A stretch of 64,000 nucleotides of DNA, taken from NCBI RefSeq assembly GCF_937926365.1, contig NZ_CALAOH010000250.1:1-64000 (forward strand), read 5' to 3'. Within the stretch, counting starts at the first letter, position 1. Each line of letters opens with the position of its first letter. Under the pieces are notes generated by a model. It worked only from the letters and a program-made list of their open reading frames with translations. It was not told where the DNA came from and searched no databases. This DNA comes from an uncultured Azohydromonas sp. Lineage in GTDB: Bacteria > Pseudomonadota > Gammaproteobacteria > Burkholderiales > Burkholderiaceae_C. A program made the translations under genes and the position numbers. Below are positions 25,327 to 32,882 of the stretch, piece after piece.

Positions 25327-26472
25327 ATGAACCCCGTCGGAATTGGCTGCGCGCGCGCGGCTCCCGCAGCACGCCTTGGTGTCGCATGCGCGTTGGCGCT
25401 TGGAGCGCTATCGGCCGCGGTGGCCGGTGATCTGCAGTACGGCAAGCCCGGTGAGCCCGTGAACCTCGTGGTGGGCTACCAGCCCTACTACACCCAGTCG
25501 TGGTCGGGCGTGGTGATGCGCGGCAAGAAGCTCTACGAGAAATACCTTCCCAAGGGCTCCAAGGTGGAGTTCGCGGTGGGCCTGCAGGGCGCCGTGGTGG
25601 TCAACGCGATGCTCGCCGGCAAGCAGCACATCGGCTACGTCGGCGACATGCCGGCCATCGTCTCCACGACCAAGCACAACGTGGCCGACATCCGCATCGT
25701 CGCGACGCTGGGCTTGGGCAGCGACCAGTGCAACGTGTTCCTCGCGCGCCCGGATGCGCCCGGGTTCGCCGACGCGAAGCAGGCGCTGAGCTGGCTGGGC
25801 GGAAAGCGGGTGGCCGTGCCCCTGGGCAGCTGTGCCGACCGCTTCGGGCAGGCGGCCTTGAAGAAGGAAGGCGTGGCGCCCAGCGCCTACCTGAACCAGA
25901 CCATCGAGGTCATCACCAGCGGCTTTCGCGCCGGCAAGCTCGACGCGGCCGTGGTATGGGAGCCCACCGCGTCGCGCCTGGTGCAGGAGGGCCTGGCCAA
26001 GCGCATCGCTTCTGGCGCCTCGGTGGGCGAGATCGACGGCGGCTTCCTGACCATGCGGGCCGATCTCGTCAAGCAGCGTCCCGACATTGCCAAGGCCTGG
26101 CTCAACGCCGAGCTCGATGCGCAGCTCTTCCTGGCCGACCCGAAGAACGCCATGGAGGTGGCGTCCATGGCGGCGCAGCAGGCCACGGGCTTCACCGAGA
26201 AGATGCTGTGGTCATCCATGTACGGCAAGTACGCGCAGGCCCAGGGCGGTGCCCCGATCCGGCTGCGCCTGCCCTACGTCGTGGACGCGGACTCGATGGC
26301 CCTCATCAACAGTGCCACCAAGTTCCTGCATTCGATCAAGAGCATCAACGTCGACACGCTCCGGCCCGACGCCGTCATGCCGGAACTGGCTCAAGCCGTG
26401 CTCAACGAGCGCGGCATGAAGTCGCCCATTGGCCAAGTCACCGCACTGGAAGACCGTGAATACGCCCGCTAG
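25327..26472 (+). CDS. ABC transporter substrate-binding protein (nitrate/sulfonate/taurine type)
   Basis: 381 residues with a signal peptide (about 1-34, cleaved near AVAG). The mature part follows the SsuA/TauA/NrtA pattern: VNLVVGYQPYYTQSW, LQGAVVVNAMLAGKQHIGYV, GDMPAIVSTT, and KLDAAVVWEPTASRLVQEG. It captures the substrate in the periplasm for the two permeases downstream. The ribosome site CAGGAGACAG lies just before the ATG. Its stop overlaps the start of the permease fusion. Substrate not readable from sequence; a sulfonate is likely from context. Confidence 0.88.
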   Translation: MNPVGIGCARAAPAARLGVACALALGALSAAVAGDLQYGKPGEPVNLVVGYQPYYTQSWSGVVMRGKKLYEKYLPKGSKVEFAVGLQGAVVVNAMLAGKQHIGYVGDMPAIVSTTKHNVADIRIVATLGLGSDQCNVFLARPDAPGFADAKQALSWLGGKRVAVPLGSCADRFGQAALKKEGVAPSAYLNQTIEVITSGFRAGKLDAAVVWEPTASRLVQEGLAKRIASGASVGEIDGGFLTMRADLVKQRPDIAKAWLNAELDAQLFLADPKNAMEVASMAAQQATGFTEKMLWSSMYGKYAQAQGGAPIRLRLPYVVDADSMALINSATKFLHSIKSINVDTLRPDAVMPELAQAVLNERGMKSPIGQVTALEDREYAR

Positions 26473-27910
26473 CAGCACCGCCGCCGGCGCGCCGCCCTGG
26501 CGTGGCGCCGCGAATGCGCCGACCACCGTTCCGGGGTCCGCGTCATCGTCCCGGGCCCTTGAGGTGCCGGGTGTCGAAACCTATTCCCAGGAGTGGATCT
26601 GCGCCCTGCTGCGCAGCACCCTTCCCTTCCAGACCTTGCCCGAGGAACTGCTGCACGCGGTGGCCCGTCTGGCGCGCGTGCGCTCCTACGCCGCGGGCCA
26701 GGTGATCTACCGGCGTGGCGAAGAGGCCGACGACATCCACATCGTGGCCAGCGGGCGGGTACGGCACGAGCTGCTGGCGCCCGGCCAGGAGCGGCTGGAG
26801 CGCACCATGCACAGCGGCGACGTGTTCGGCTGGGCGGCCGTGCTGGAGGCGCCGCGCCAGCGGCTGGCCGAGACCACCGCCCTGGAGCGTACCGAGGTCC
26901 TGCAGATCGACGGCGAGCAGCTGCTGCAGGTGATCGAGCGGGACCCGGCCGCGGGCAGCGTCGTGATGAGCCGCTTTGCCGCCATGATCACGCGGGAGTT
27001 CTCGGCGCCGGCTTCCGTGGCTGCGCGCGTACGGCATCTGAACGGGCGCAGCGCGGGGCCGGCGGGCGTCCCGACGGGCTGGGCGCTGACCATGTACCGC
27101 TTGGCGCAGTGGCTCAAGAGCCCGCGACCGTACCTGATGGTGACCGGGTTCGGCATCCTGCTGACCCTGTGGTACCTGACGGTGGAGGTCTGGAAGCTGC
27201 CGCGGTTCGCGGACATGCCCGGGCTCACGGTCGTGGTCAAGGAGATGTTCAGCCAGGACCCCACCTACGGCCTGTCGGTCTACACGCCGGAGTACTACCA
27301 GCACATCTGGGCCAGCGTGCGCCGGGTGGGCATCGCCTTCGTGCTGGCCACCGCGCTGGGGGTGCCGCTGGGGCTGTTCCTGGGCTGGTCCAAGACCTTC
27401 AGGGAGTACGTCTTCCCGGTGTTCGAGACCCTGCGCCCCATTCCCATCCTGGCCTGGGTGCCGCTGGCCATCCTGATGTTCAGCGGAACGGAGTCGCCGG
27501 TCATCTTCCTGACCTTCCTGGCGTCCTTCTACGCCACGGCGCTCAACACGATGCTCGGGGTCGAGTCCATCGACGAGTCCTACAGCCGCGCGGCGTACTG
27601 CCTGGGCGCGTCGAAGTGGCAGGTCTTCCGCGAGGTGATCGTGCCGGGGGCCATGCCGTTCATCTTCACCGGCTTGCAGATCTCCATCGGCGTGGCCTGG
27701 TTCTCCCTCGTGGCCGGCGAGATGGTGTCAGGCGAGTTCGGCCTGGGTTACGTGATCAACACCTCGTACACGATGGTGCGCTACCCCACCATCATCATCG
27801 GCATGGTGACGCTGGGCCTGGTGGGCTATGTCACGAGCGCGATGGTGCGCGTGGCCGGCGACTGGCTGATGCAGTGGCGTGTGCGGGAACTCACCATGGG
27901 AGGTCGTTGA
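26456..27910 (+). CDS. ABC permease with N-terminal cNMP-like sensor domain
   Basis: 484 residues from a GTG with a GGAAGA site, overlapping the binding-protein stop. Residues 43-185 form a Crp-like beta-roll: ICALLRSTLPFQTLPEELLH, AGQVIYRRGEEADDIHIVAS, then HSGDVFGWAAVLEAPRQRLA and VVMSRFAAMITREF. After a 40-residue linker comes a complete TauC/SsuC-type permease (about 225-480) with the EAA loop AAYCLGASKWQVFREVIVPG. Usual SsuC proteins are about 260 residues and have no cytosolic sensor. The sensor motif FGWAA matches those in the ferredoxin fusion and the stand-alone protein. It could gate transport in response to a cytosolic ligand. A rare architecture as far as I know. Confidence 0.88.
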   Translation: MNTPASSTAAGAPPWRGAANAPTTVPGSASSSRALEVPGVETYSQEWICALLRSTLPFQTLPEELLHAVARLARVRSYAAGQVIYRRGEEADDIHIVASGRVRHELLAPGQERLERTMHSGDVFGWAAVLEAPRQRLAETTALERTEVLQIDGEQLLQVIERDPAAGSVVMSRFAAMITREFSAPASVAARVRHLNGRSAGPAGVPTGWALTMYRLAQWLKSPRPYLMVTGFGILLTLWYLTVEVWKLPRFADMPGLTVVVKEMFSQDPTYGLSVYTPEYYQHIWASVRRVGIAFVLATALGVPLGLFLGWSKTFREYVFPVFETLRPIPILAWVPLAILMFSGTESPVIFLTFLASFYATALNTMLGVESIDESYSRAAYCLGASKWQVFREVIVPGAMPFIFTGLQISIGVAWFSLVAGEMVSGEFGLGYVINTSYTMVRYPTIIIGMVTLGLVGYVTSAMVRVAGDWLMQWRVRELTMGGR

Positions 27911-28785
27911 TGGCTGCCGTAATGGAGACAACGCCGGCGCGAGCCGTGTCGGGCCGCACGGCGGCGGCCCAGGGCGCGATACGCATCGAGGACGTGGTCA
28001 AGGTCTACGACCCGGGGGGCGCCGCCGTCATGGCCGTGGACCATTGCTCGCTCGACATCGCAGCCGGCGAGATCTGCATGATCGTGGGCCCCTCCGGCTG
28101 CGGAAAGACCACCCTGCTCAACGCCATCGCGGGGTTCCACAGCATCACCTCCGGGCGGATATGGCTCGACGACCAGCTGCTGTGCGGACCGGAGAAGCCG
28201 TTGGCGGACCCGGGCTCCGACCGCGTCGTGGTGTTCCAGAACGGCGCCCTGTTTCCCTGGAAGACGAACCTCGACAACGTCGCCTTCGGCCCCATGATGC
28301 AGGGGCGCATGAGCCGCAAGGAGGTCTACGAGAAGGCGCGCGGCATGATGGCCGACGCGGGCCTCAGTGGCATGGAGCACAACTATCCGGGCGAGCTGTC
28401 ATCGGGCCTGCGCCGCCGGGTGGAAATCGTGCGCGCGTTGATGAACGACCCCAAGGTGCTGCTGTTCGACGAGCCGTACCGGGCCCTGGACTCGCTGACC
28501 AAGTCGGTCATGCACGAGGCGCTGCTGGAGATCTACTACCGCAACAAGGTCACGATCTTCTTCATCACGCACGACCTGGAAGAAGCCGTCTTCCTGGGCC
28601 ACAAGCTCGTCATCATGACCTCGCGCCCATGTCGCCCCAAGAAGGTGATCGAGGTCGACATCGCGCATCCGCGCGACTACGGCGTGCTCACCAGTTCGCG
28701 TTTCCGCCAGATCATGGATGAAACCAGCGAAGTGGTGCACGAAGAGGCCAGGAAGTCGTTCGCCGCCGGCGAGAAGGAGGGCTGA
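27910..28785 (+). CDS. ABC transporter ATP-binding protein (first)
   Basis: 291 residues. Walker A GPSGCGKTT, Q-loop VVVFQNGALFPWKT, Walker B VLLFDEP and switch His in FFITHDLEEAVFLG are all intact. The signature motif is LSSGLRRR instead of LSGGQ, a mild deviation shared with some nitrate/taurine-type ATPases. The ATG overlaps the preceding stop (TGATG), so translation is coupled to the sensor-permease fusion, its likely partner. The C-terminal 45 residues (TSSRFRQIMDETSEVVHEEA) form an extra helix. Confidence 0.9.
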   Translation: MAAVMETTPARAVSGRTAAAQGAIRIEDVVKVYDPGGAAVMAVDHCSLDIAAGEICMIVGPSGCGKTTLLNAIAGFHSITSGRIWLDDQLLCGPEKPLADPGSDRVVVFQNGALFPWKTNLDNVAFGPMMQGRMSRKEVYEKARGMMADAGLSGMEHNYPGELSSGLRRRVEIVRALMNDPKVLLFDEPYRALDSLTKSVMHEALLEIYYRNKVTIFFITHDLEEAVFLGHKLVIMTSRPCRPKKVIEVDIAHPRDYGVLTSSRFRQIMDETSEVVHEEARKSFAAGEKEG

Positions 28786-28789
28786 AGCC

Positions 28790-29623
28790 ATGCAGGCCGC
28801 CGTGTTTTCCAGAGCGTCTTTGCAGTTGCCCATGCCCAGCCAGGCGACGCGCCGGGCCGTCGTGTCGATATTGCTGTTCATCGTGTTCTGGGAGGCCGGC
28901 TCCCGTTCCAAGGAATGGCTCGGGACCGCCTTGCCGTGGATCGGCATGGTGCCCGCACCCAGCGCGGTGCTGCAGGTGTGGGGCGGCCTGCTGACGGACC
29001 CGGGGTACTGGCAGAGCTGGTACCTGAGCCTCATGCGCGTGCTCATGGGGTTCACGGCGGCCATGCTCGTGGGCATCCCGCTGGGCCTGCTCATGGCCGT
29101 GAGCCGCGTGTTCAACGACATGTGGTTTCCCAGCTTCGAGGTGCTGCGGCCCATACCGCCACTGGCCTGGGTGCCCGCGTCCATCATCTTCTGGCCCACG
29201 CAGGAGCTCTCGATCGGCTTCGTGACCTTCCTGGGCGCGTTCTTCGCGGTGGTGATCAACGTGGTGGGAGGGGCCAAGTCCATCGACACCAGGTTCTTCC
29301 ATGCGGCTCGGGCCATGGGCGCGTCGCAGTGGGACATCTTCCGGCGCGTCGTGCTGCCTGCCACGCTGCCGTCCATCGTGGTGGGCTCCTCGGTGGGCAT
29401 GGGCATCACCTGGAACGTGGTCGTTGCCGCGGAGATGATCTCCGGCGGCGGCAGCAGCGGCTCGGGTGGCGGGCTGGGCTTCTTCATCTGGAACTCCTAC
29501 GTCGGCGGCTCGTACGAGCAGATCGTCGTCGGGATGATCAGCATCGGCATCGCCGGTTACGCGTGCAGCGAGGCACTGCGCCGGCTGGGCGGCCTGGCCA
29601 CGCCGTGGCTGCGCAAGCGTTGA
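28790..29623 (+). CDS. ABC transporter permease (second)
   Basis: 277 residues, six predicted membrane helices, SsuC/TauC type. The EAA loop reads ARAMGASQWDIFRRVVLPAT. A Gly/Ser-rich stretch (SGGGSSGSGGGLG) sits in the late periplasmic or cytosolic loop, which is unusual. There is no N-terminal sensor domain, unlike the first permease. A GAGAAGGAGG ribosome site stands 9 bases before the ATG. The gene lies between the two ATPase genes, so the four subunits may make one asymmetric transporter or two transporters sharing one binding protein. Confidence 0.9.
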   Translation: MQAAVFSRASLQLPMPSQATRRAVVSILLFIVFWEAGSRSKEWLGTALPWIGMVPAPSAVLQVWGGLLTDPGYWQSWYLSLMRVLMGFTAAMLVGIPLGLLMAVSRVFNDMWFPSFEVLRPIPPLAWVPASIIFWPTQELSIGFVTFLGAFFAVVINVVGGAKSIDTRFFHAARAMGASQWDIFRRVVLPATLPSIVVGSSVGMGITWNVVVAAEMISGGGSSGSGGGLGFFIWNSYVGGSYEQIVVGMISIGIAGYACSEALRRLGGLATPWLRKR

Positions 29624-29636
29624 AACGGAGGCGCTC

Positions 29637-30527
29637 ATGACTATCTCTGGTCGGCCCGCGGCCGCGCCCCAGGCGGGCAACAGCGGCGAGATCGTGGTGC
29701 AAGGCGTTGGCAAGGACTACGGCGCAGGCGCCTTCAGCAAGTGCGTGATGCGCAACTGCAGTTTCACCATCGAGAGCGGCAAGCTCACGGTGATGATCGG
29801 TCCCTCGGGCTGCGGCAAGAGCACGCTCATCCGGCTGCTGGCGGGCTTCGAACGGCCGACCGTGGGCGAGATCAGGATCGACGGGGAGATCGTCACCGCT
29901 CCGGGCAAGGACCGCCTGGTGGTGTTCCAGGAATCGGCGCTGTTCCCCTGGATGACGTCGATGGACAACATCCTCTACGGGCCGCGTGCGCGCGGCGAGA
30001 TGGGGCCCAACACCCGCGAGCACGCCGGCTTCCTGCTGAAGAAGGTCGGCCTGGAGGCCTTTCGCGACAAGTACCCCTCCCAGCTCTCCGGCGGGATGCA
30101 GCGGCGCGCCGAGCTCGCGCGCGCGATGATCAACAACCCCAAGGTCATGATCCTCGACGAGCCGTTCCGCGGGCTCGACGCGATGTCCAAGGAATTGATG
30201 TGGGAGTACTACGCGGCCCTGTTCGAGGAATCGCACCGCACCAACTTCTTCATCACCACCGACATCGACGAGGCGATCTACCTCGCTGACCGCCTCATCG
30301 TCATGACCAACATCCCCATGCGGGTGCGTACGGTCATCGACCTGGAATTGCCCAGACCGCGCCGATTGGCCGACATCTTCGACAACGAGCATGCCAACGA
30401 CGTGAAGATGACGGTGCTGTCATTGCTGCACGAGGAGGCCATGAAGTCCTTCTCCGGGGGCAGCAAGGCCGCCTCGGACTTCGTCGAAGCGTATGCCCGG
30501 CGCACCGGCAAGGGCGCCACGGCCTGA
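29637..30527 (+). CDS. ABC transporter ATP-binding protein (second)
   Basis: 296 residues with Walker A GPSGCGKST, Q-loop VVFQESALFPW, signature LSGGMQRRAEL, Walker B VMILDEP and a switch region FFITTDIDEAIYLAD. The switch His is Thr here (ITTD instead of ITHD), so this site is probably slow or degenerate, while the first ATPase keeps its His. This complementary loss fits an asymmetric heterodimer of two ATPases. The C-terminal extension resembles that of the first ATPase. An ACGGAGG site precedes the ATG by 7 bases. Confidence 0.88.
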   Translation: MTISGRPAAAPQAGNSGEIVVQGVGKDYGAGAFSKCVMRNCSFTIESGKLTVMIGPSGCGKSTLIRLLAGFERPTVGEIRIDGEIVTAPGKDRLVVFQESALFPWMTSMDNILYGPRARGEMGPNTREHAGFLLKKVGLEAFRDKYPSQLSGGMQRRAELARAMINNPKVMILDEPFRGLDAMSKELMWEYYAALFEESHRTNFFITTDIDEAIYLADRLIVMTNIPMRVRTVIDLELPRPRRLADIFDNEHANDVKMTVLSLLHEEAMKSFSGGSKAASDFVEAYARRTGKGATA

Positions 30528-30611
30528 CGCGCCGCAACGTGTAACTCGTGCGCATGTGCGGCCCTGAACAGGCCACGCCTGCCTATCTTGACTGCCACAG
30601 GAGAGATGGAA

Positions 30612-31478
30612 ATGCCCAGCAAGACGTCCAACACCGTGATCGACATGCGCAGCCGCCCTGCGTTCCTGCACGACTTCTATGGCGCCACACCGGGCACGCC
30701 ATCCTACGAGGTGGTGAAGTGGCTCAACCGCCGGGTGGGTTCGCACGAGGACGAGCACTTCACGCGCTCGGCCACGCTCGATGGCTTCATCGACGAGATT
30801 CGGGACAGCGACATCTCGATGGCGGTGGTGGTGGGCCGCGAGACCCCCGGCGTCAGCCACAGCAACGACGAGATCCACAAGATGGTCAAGGGCCACCGCG
30901 AACTGGTCGGCGTCGGTTCGGTCGATCCCTACGCCCGGGGCGTGCGCGGCTCCATTGCGGAAGTCGAGCGCGCAGTGGGCAAGCTCGGCCTCAAGGCCAT
31001 CAACCTGGAGCCGGGTTTCTGCAATCCGCCGCGCCACTGCGACGACCCGATGCTGTTTCCCGTCTACGACGCCTGCGAGCAGCTTGGCGTTCCCGTGTGC
31101 CTCATGTCCGGCCCGACCTCGCCGAGCCTGTCGCTGAGCGATCCCACCCATGTCGGCCACGTGGCGCGGGCCTTCCCGAAGCTGCAGATCGTCTGCTACC
31201 ACGGGTTCTGGCCGCACGTGCAGGAGATGGTGGGGGTGGCGTTCCGCTACGAGAACGTGAGCGTCGTGGCGGACATGTACATCTTCATGCCCGGCGGGCG
31301 CCTGTACGTCGAGGCGGCCAACGGCTTCATGAAGGAGCAGCTCATGTTCGGCAGCTCCTATCCGTTCCGGGCCATGAAGCAGTCCGTGGCGGACTACCGT
31401 GAGCTCGGCTTGCGGCCCGAGGTGCTGGAGTGCGTGATGTACCGCAACGCCGAGCGCGTGCTCAAGCTCGGCGCGTGA
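30612..31478 (+). CDS. Amidohydrolase (metal-dependent hydrolase/decarboxylase, PF04909 type)
   Basis: 288 residues of the ACMSD-like TIM-barrel family: GTPSYEVVKWLNRR, ISMAVVVGRETPGVSHSNDE, LVGVGSVDPYARG, LKAINLEPGFCNPPRHCDDP and the late FGSSYPFRAMKQSV. The classical N-terminal HxH metal pair is replaced by DMRSRP, as in the sub-branch that lacks these ligands, so metal use is unclear. The late acid is Ser-Tyr-Pro in place of the usual Asp-Tyr/His-Pro. It closes the oxygenase-transporter run and likely acts on the oxygenase product. The ATG at 30612 has an AGGAG site 8 bases upstream; 30606 is too close. Confidence 0.75.
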   Translation: MPSKTSNTVIDMRSRPAFLHDFYGATPGTPSYEVVKWLNRRVGSHEDEHFTRSATLDGFIDEIRDSDISMAVVVGRETPGVSHSNDEIHKMVKGHRELVGVGSVDPYARGVRGSIAEVERAVGKLGLKAINLEPGFCNPPRHCDDPMLFPVYDACEQLGVPVCLMSGPTSPSLSLSDPTHVGHVARAFPKLQIVCYHGFWPHVQEMVGVAFRYENVSVVADMYIFMPGGRLYVEAANGFMKEQLMFGSSYPFRAMKQSVADYRELGLRPEVLECVMYRNAERVLKLGA

Positions 31479-31558
31479 CCGGGCCCCGGCGCCAGGACGC
31501 CGGTCGAGCACCGTCATCCGGTCGCTTCCGATTCGGCCCGGGAGGGCAACAAGGAGCG

Positions 31559-31822
31559 ATGAGGAAGTTCCGCTACACCGACGTCCAGGCCGCCGTGAGG
31601 CTGTGCCTGAAGGCCGGTATGCCGGCGGCGCAAGGATGGCGGCACAACGACCTCACGGACGCGACGCTGGAGGCCCAGGCCATGAGCCATGCAGACCTTG
31701 ACGCCACCGGGACGCAACGGCTGCGCGTGCTGGAACAGGAGAACGCGCGGCTCAGGCGCCTGGTGGCCGACCTGATACTCGATCGCCGGCTTCTGCAGGA
31801 AGTGGTCCGCAACAAGCCCTGA
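31559..31822 (+). CDS. IS3-type OrfA-like leucine-zipper protein, 87 aa (possible remnant)
   Basis: The C-terminal half (RLRVLEQENARLRRLVADLI, then LDRRLLQEVVRNKP) is the leucine-zipper end seen in OrfA of IS3/IS407-type elements. The N-terminal half (MRKFRYTDVQAAVRLCLKAG) only loosely resembles the usual HTH. No OrfB transposase follows, so it is either a relic or a co-opted DNA-binding protein. It sits between the amidohydrolase and the LysR gene. Confidence 0.5.
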   Translation: MRKFRYTDVQAAVRLCLKAGMPAAQGWRHNDLTDATLEAQAMSHADLDATGTQRLRVLEQENARLRRLVADLILDRRLLQEVVRNKP

Positions 31823-31898
31823 TGCAAAGCTGCCGCTTGGGATTGCCGATGCGCATGCCACGGTGGCTGCGCCGCAAGGCAGCGCGCCCGCACCGCCC

Positions 31899-32825
31899 TC
31901 AAGCCCCCCGTGCGCTGCGGGGCTGCGCGTGACTTTCCAGGCAGTGCCGCATGAAATCCTGCGCGGCCGAACCCAGCCGCTTGGCGCGGTGCACCACGAT
32001 CGACAAGGCGCGGCGCATGGGCGGCAATGCCGCGGACAGGTCCACCAGCGTGCCCTGCGCCAGCGCCTCGGCCACCGCATGGCGTGAGAGGCAGCCCACG
32101 CCCAGCCCGGAGGCCACCGCGCGCTTGACCGCCTCGTTGCTGCCCAGTTCGAGGCCGATGTCCACGCGATCGAGTTGCGCCGTCAGCCACCGGTCGGAGG
32201 CCTCGCGCGTGCCCGACCCCTGCTCCCGCAGCACCCAGCGCGCGTCGGCAAGGCGCCGTGTGCCCGCGCCGCGCGTTGCCAGTGGATGGCCCGGCGCCGC
32301 GAAGATCACCAGCTCGTCGCTGAGCCAGCGCCGCACCCGGAGCTCCGGATGGGACCCCGTGCCCTCGATGAAGCCCACGTCCACATCGAAGGCGGCCACC
32401 GCGTCAAGCACCTCCCGCGTGTTGGCGATGTCCAGCCGCACCTGGCTGAGCGGGTGCATCTGCTTCCACTGCGAGATCAGCGGCGGCAGCAGGTACTCGC
32501 CGATGGTGAAGCTCGCGGCCACGCGCAGCGGCGCCGCATGCTCCGAATCGAACAGCGCCTGCAGCTCGGCCGCCTGCTCCAGCAGCGACGCCGCGCGCGG
32601 CAACAGCGCGCGGCCGTTCTCGTTGAGTACCAGACGGCGCCCCACGCGGTCGAAGAGCTGCGCGCCCAGCGTGGCCTCCAGCTCGGCCAGCGCCGTGCTG
32701 GCCGCGGATTGGGAGCGCGCCACGCGCTCCGCTGCGGCACGGGTCGAACCCGCCCTGGCGGTCGCGGCGAACACCTCCAGCTGGCGCAGGGTCAACTTCA
32801 GTCTCTGATCGGTTTTTTCGTTCAT
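31899..32825 (-). CDS. LysR-family regulator, divergent from the soe genes
   Basis: 308 residues. The HTH lies at about 12-70 (LRQLEVFAATARAGSTRAAA, then ARSQSAASTALAELEATLGA). The effector domain begins at about 92 (LRVAASFTIGEYLLPPLISQ) and resembles the CysB/YeiE side of the family. YeiE-like regulators are, from memory, linked to sulfite, which would suit a control gene for sulfite oxidation. The 57-base gap to the soeA start must hold both promoters and the operator. Confidence 0.85.
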   Translation of the reverse strand: MNEKTDQRLKLTLRQLEVFAATARAGSTRAAAERVARSQSAASTALAELEATLGAQLFDRVGRRLVLNENGRALLPRAASLLEQAAELQALFDSEHAAPLRVAASFTIGEYLLPPLISQWKQMHPLSQVRLDIANTREVLDAVAAFDVDVGFIEGTGSHPELRVRRWLSDELVIFAAPGHPLATRGAGTRRLADARWVLREQGSGTREASDRWLTAQLDRVDIGLELGSNEAVKRAVASGLGVGCLSRHAVAEALAQGTLVDLSAALPPMRRALSIVVHRAKRLGSAAQDFMRHCLESHAQPRSARGA

Positions 32826-32882
32826 GACAAGAGAAATTATGAGCTTCATCGGTCAGGATGCGAAGCCTAGGATGGCCTCACC

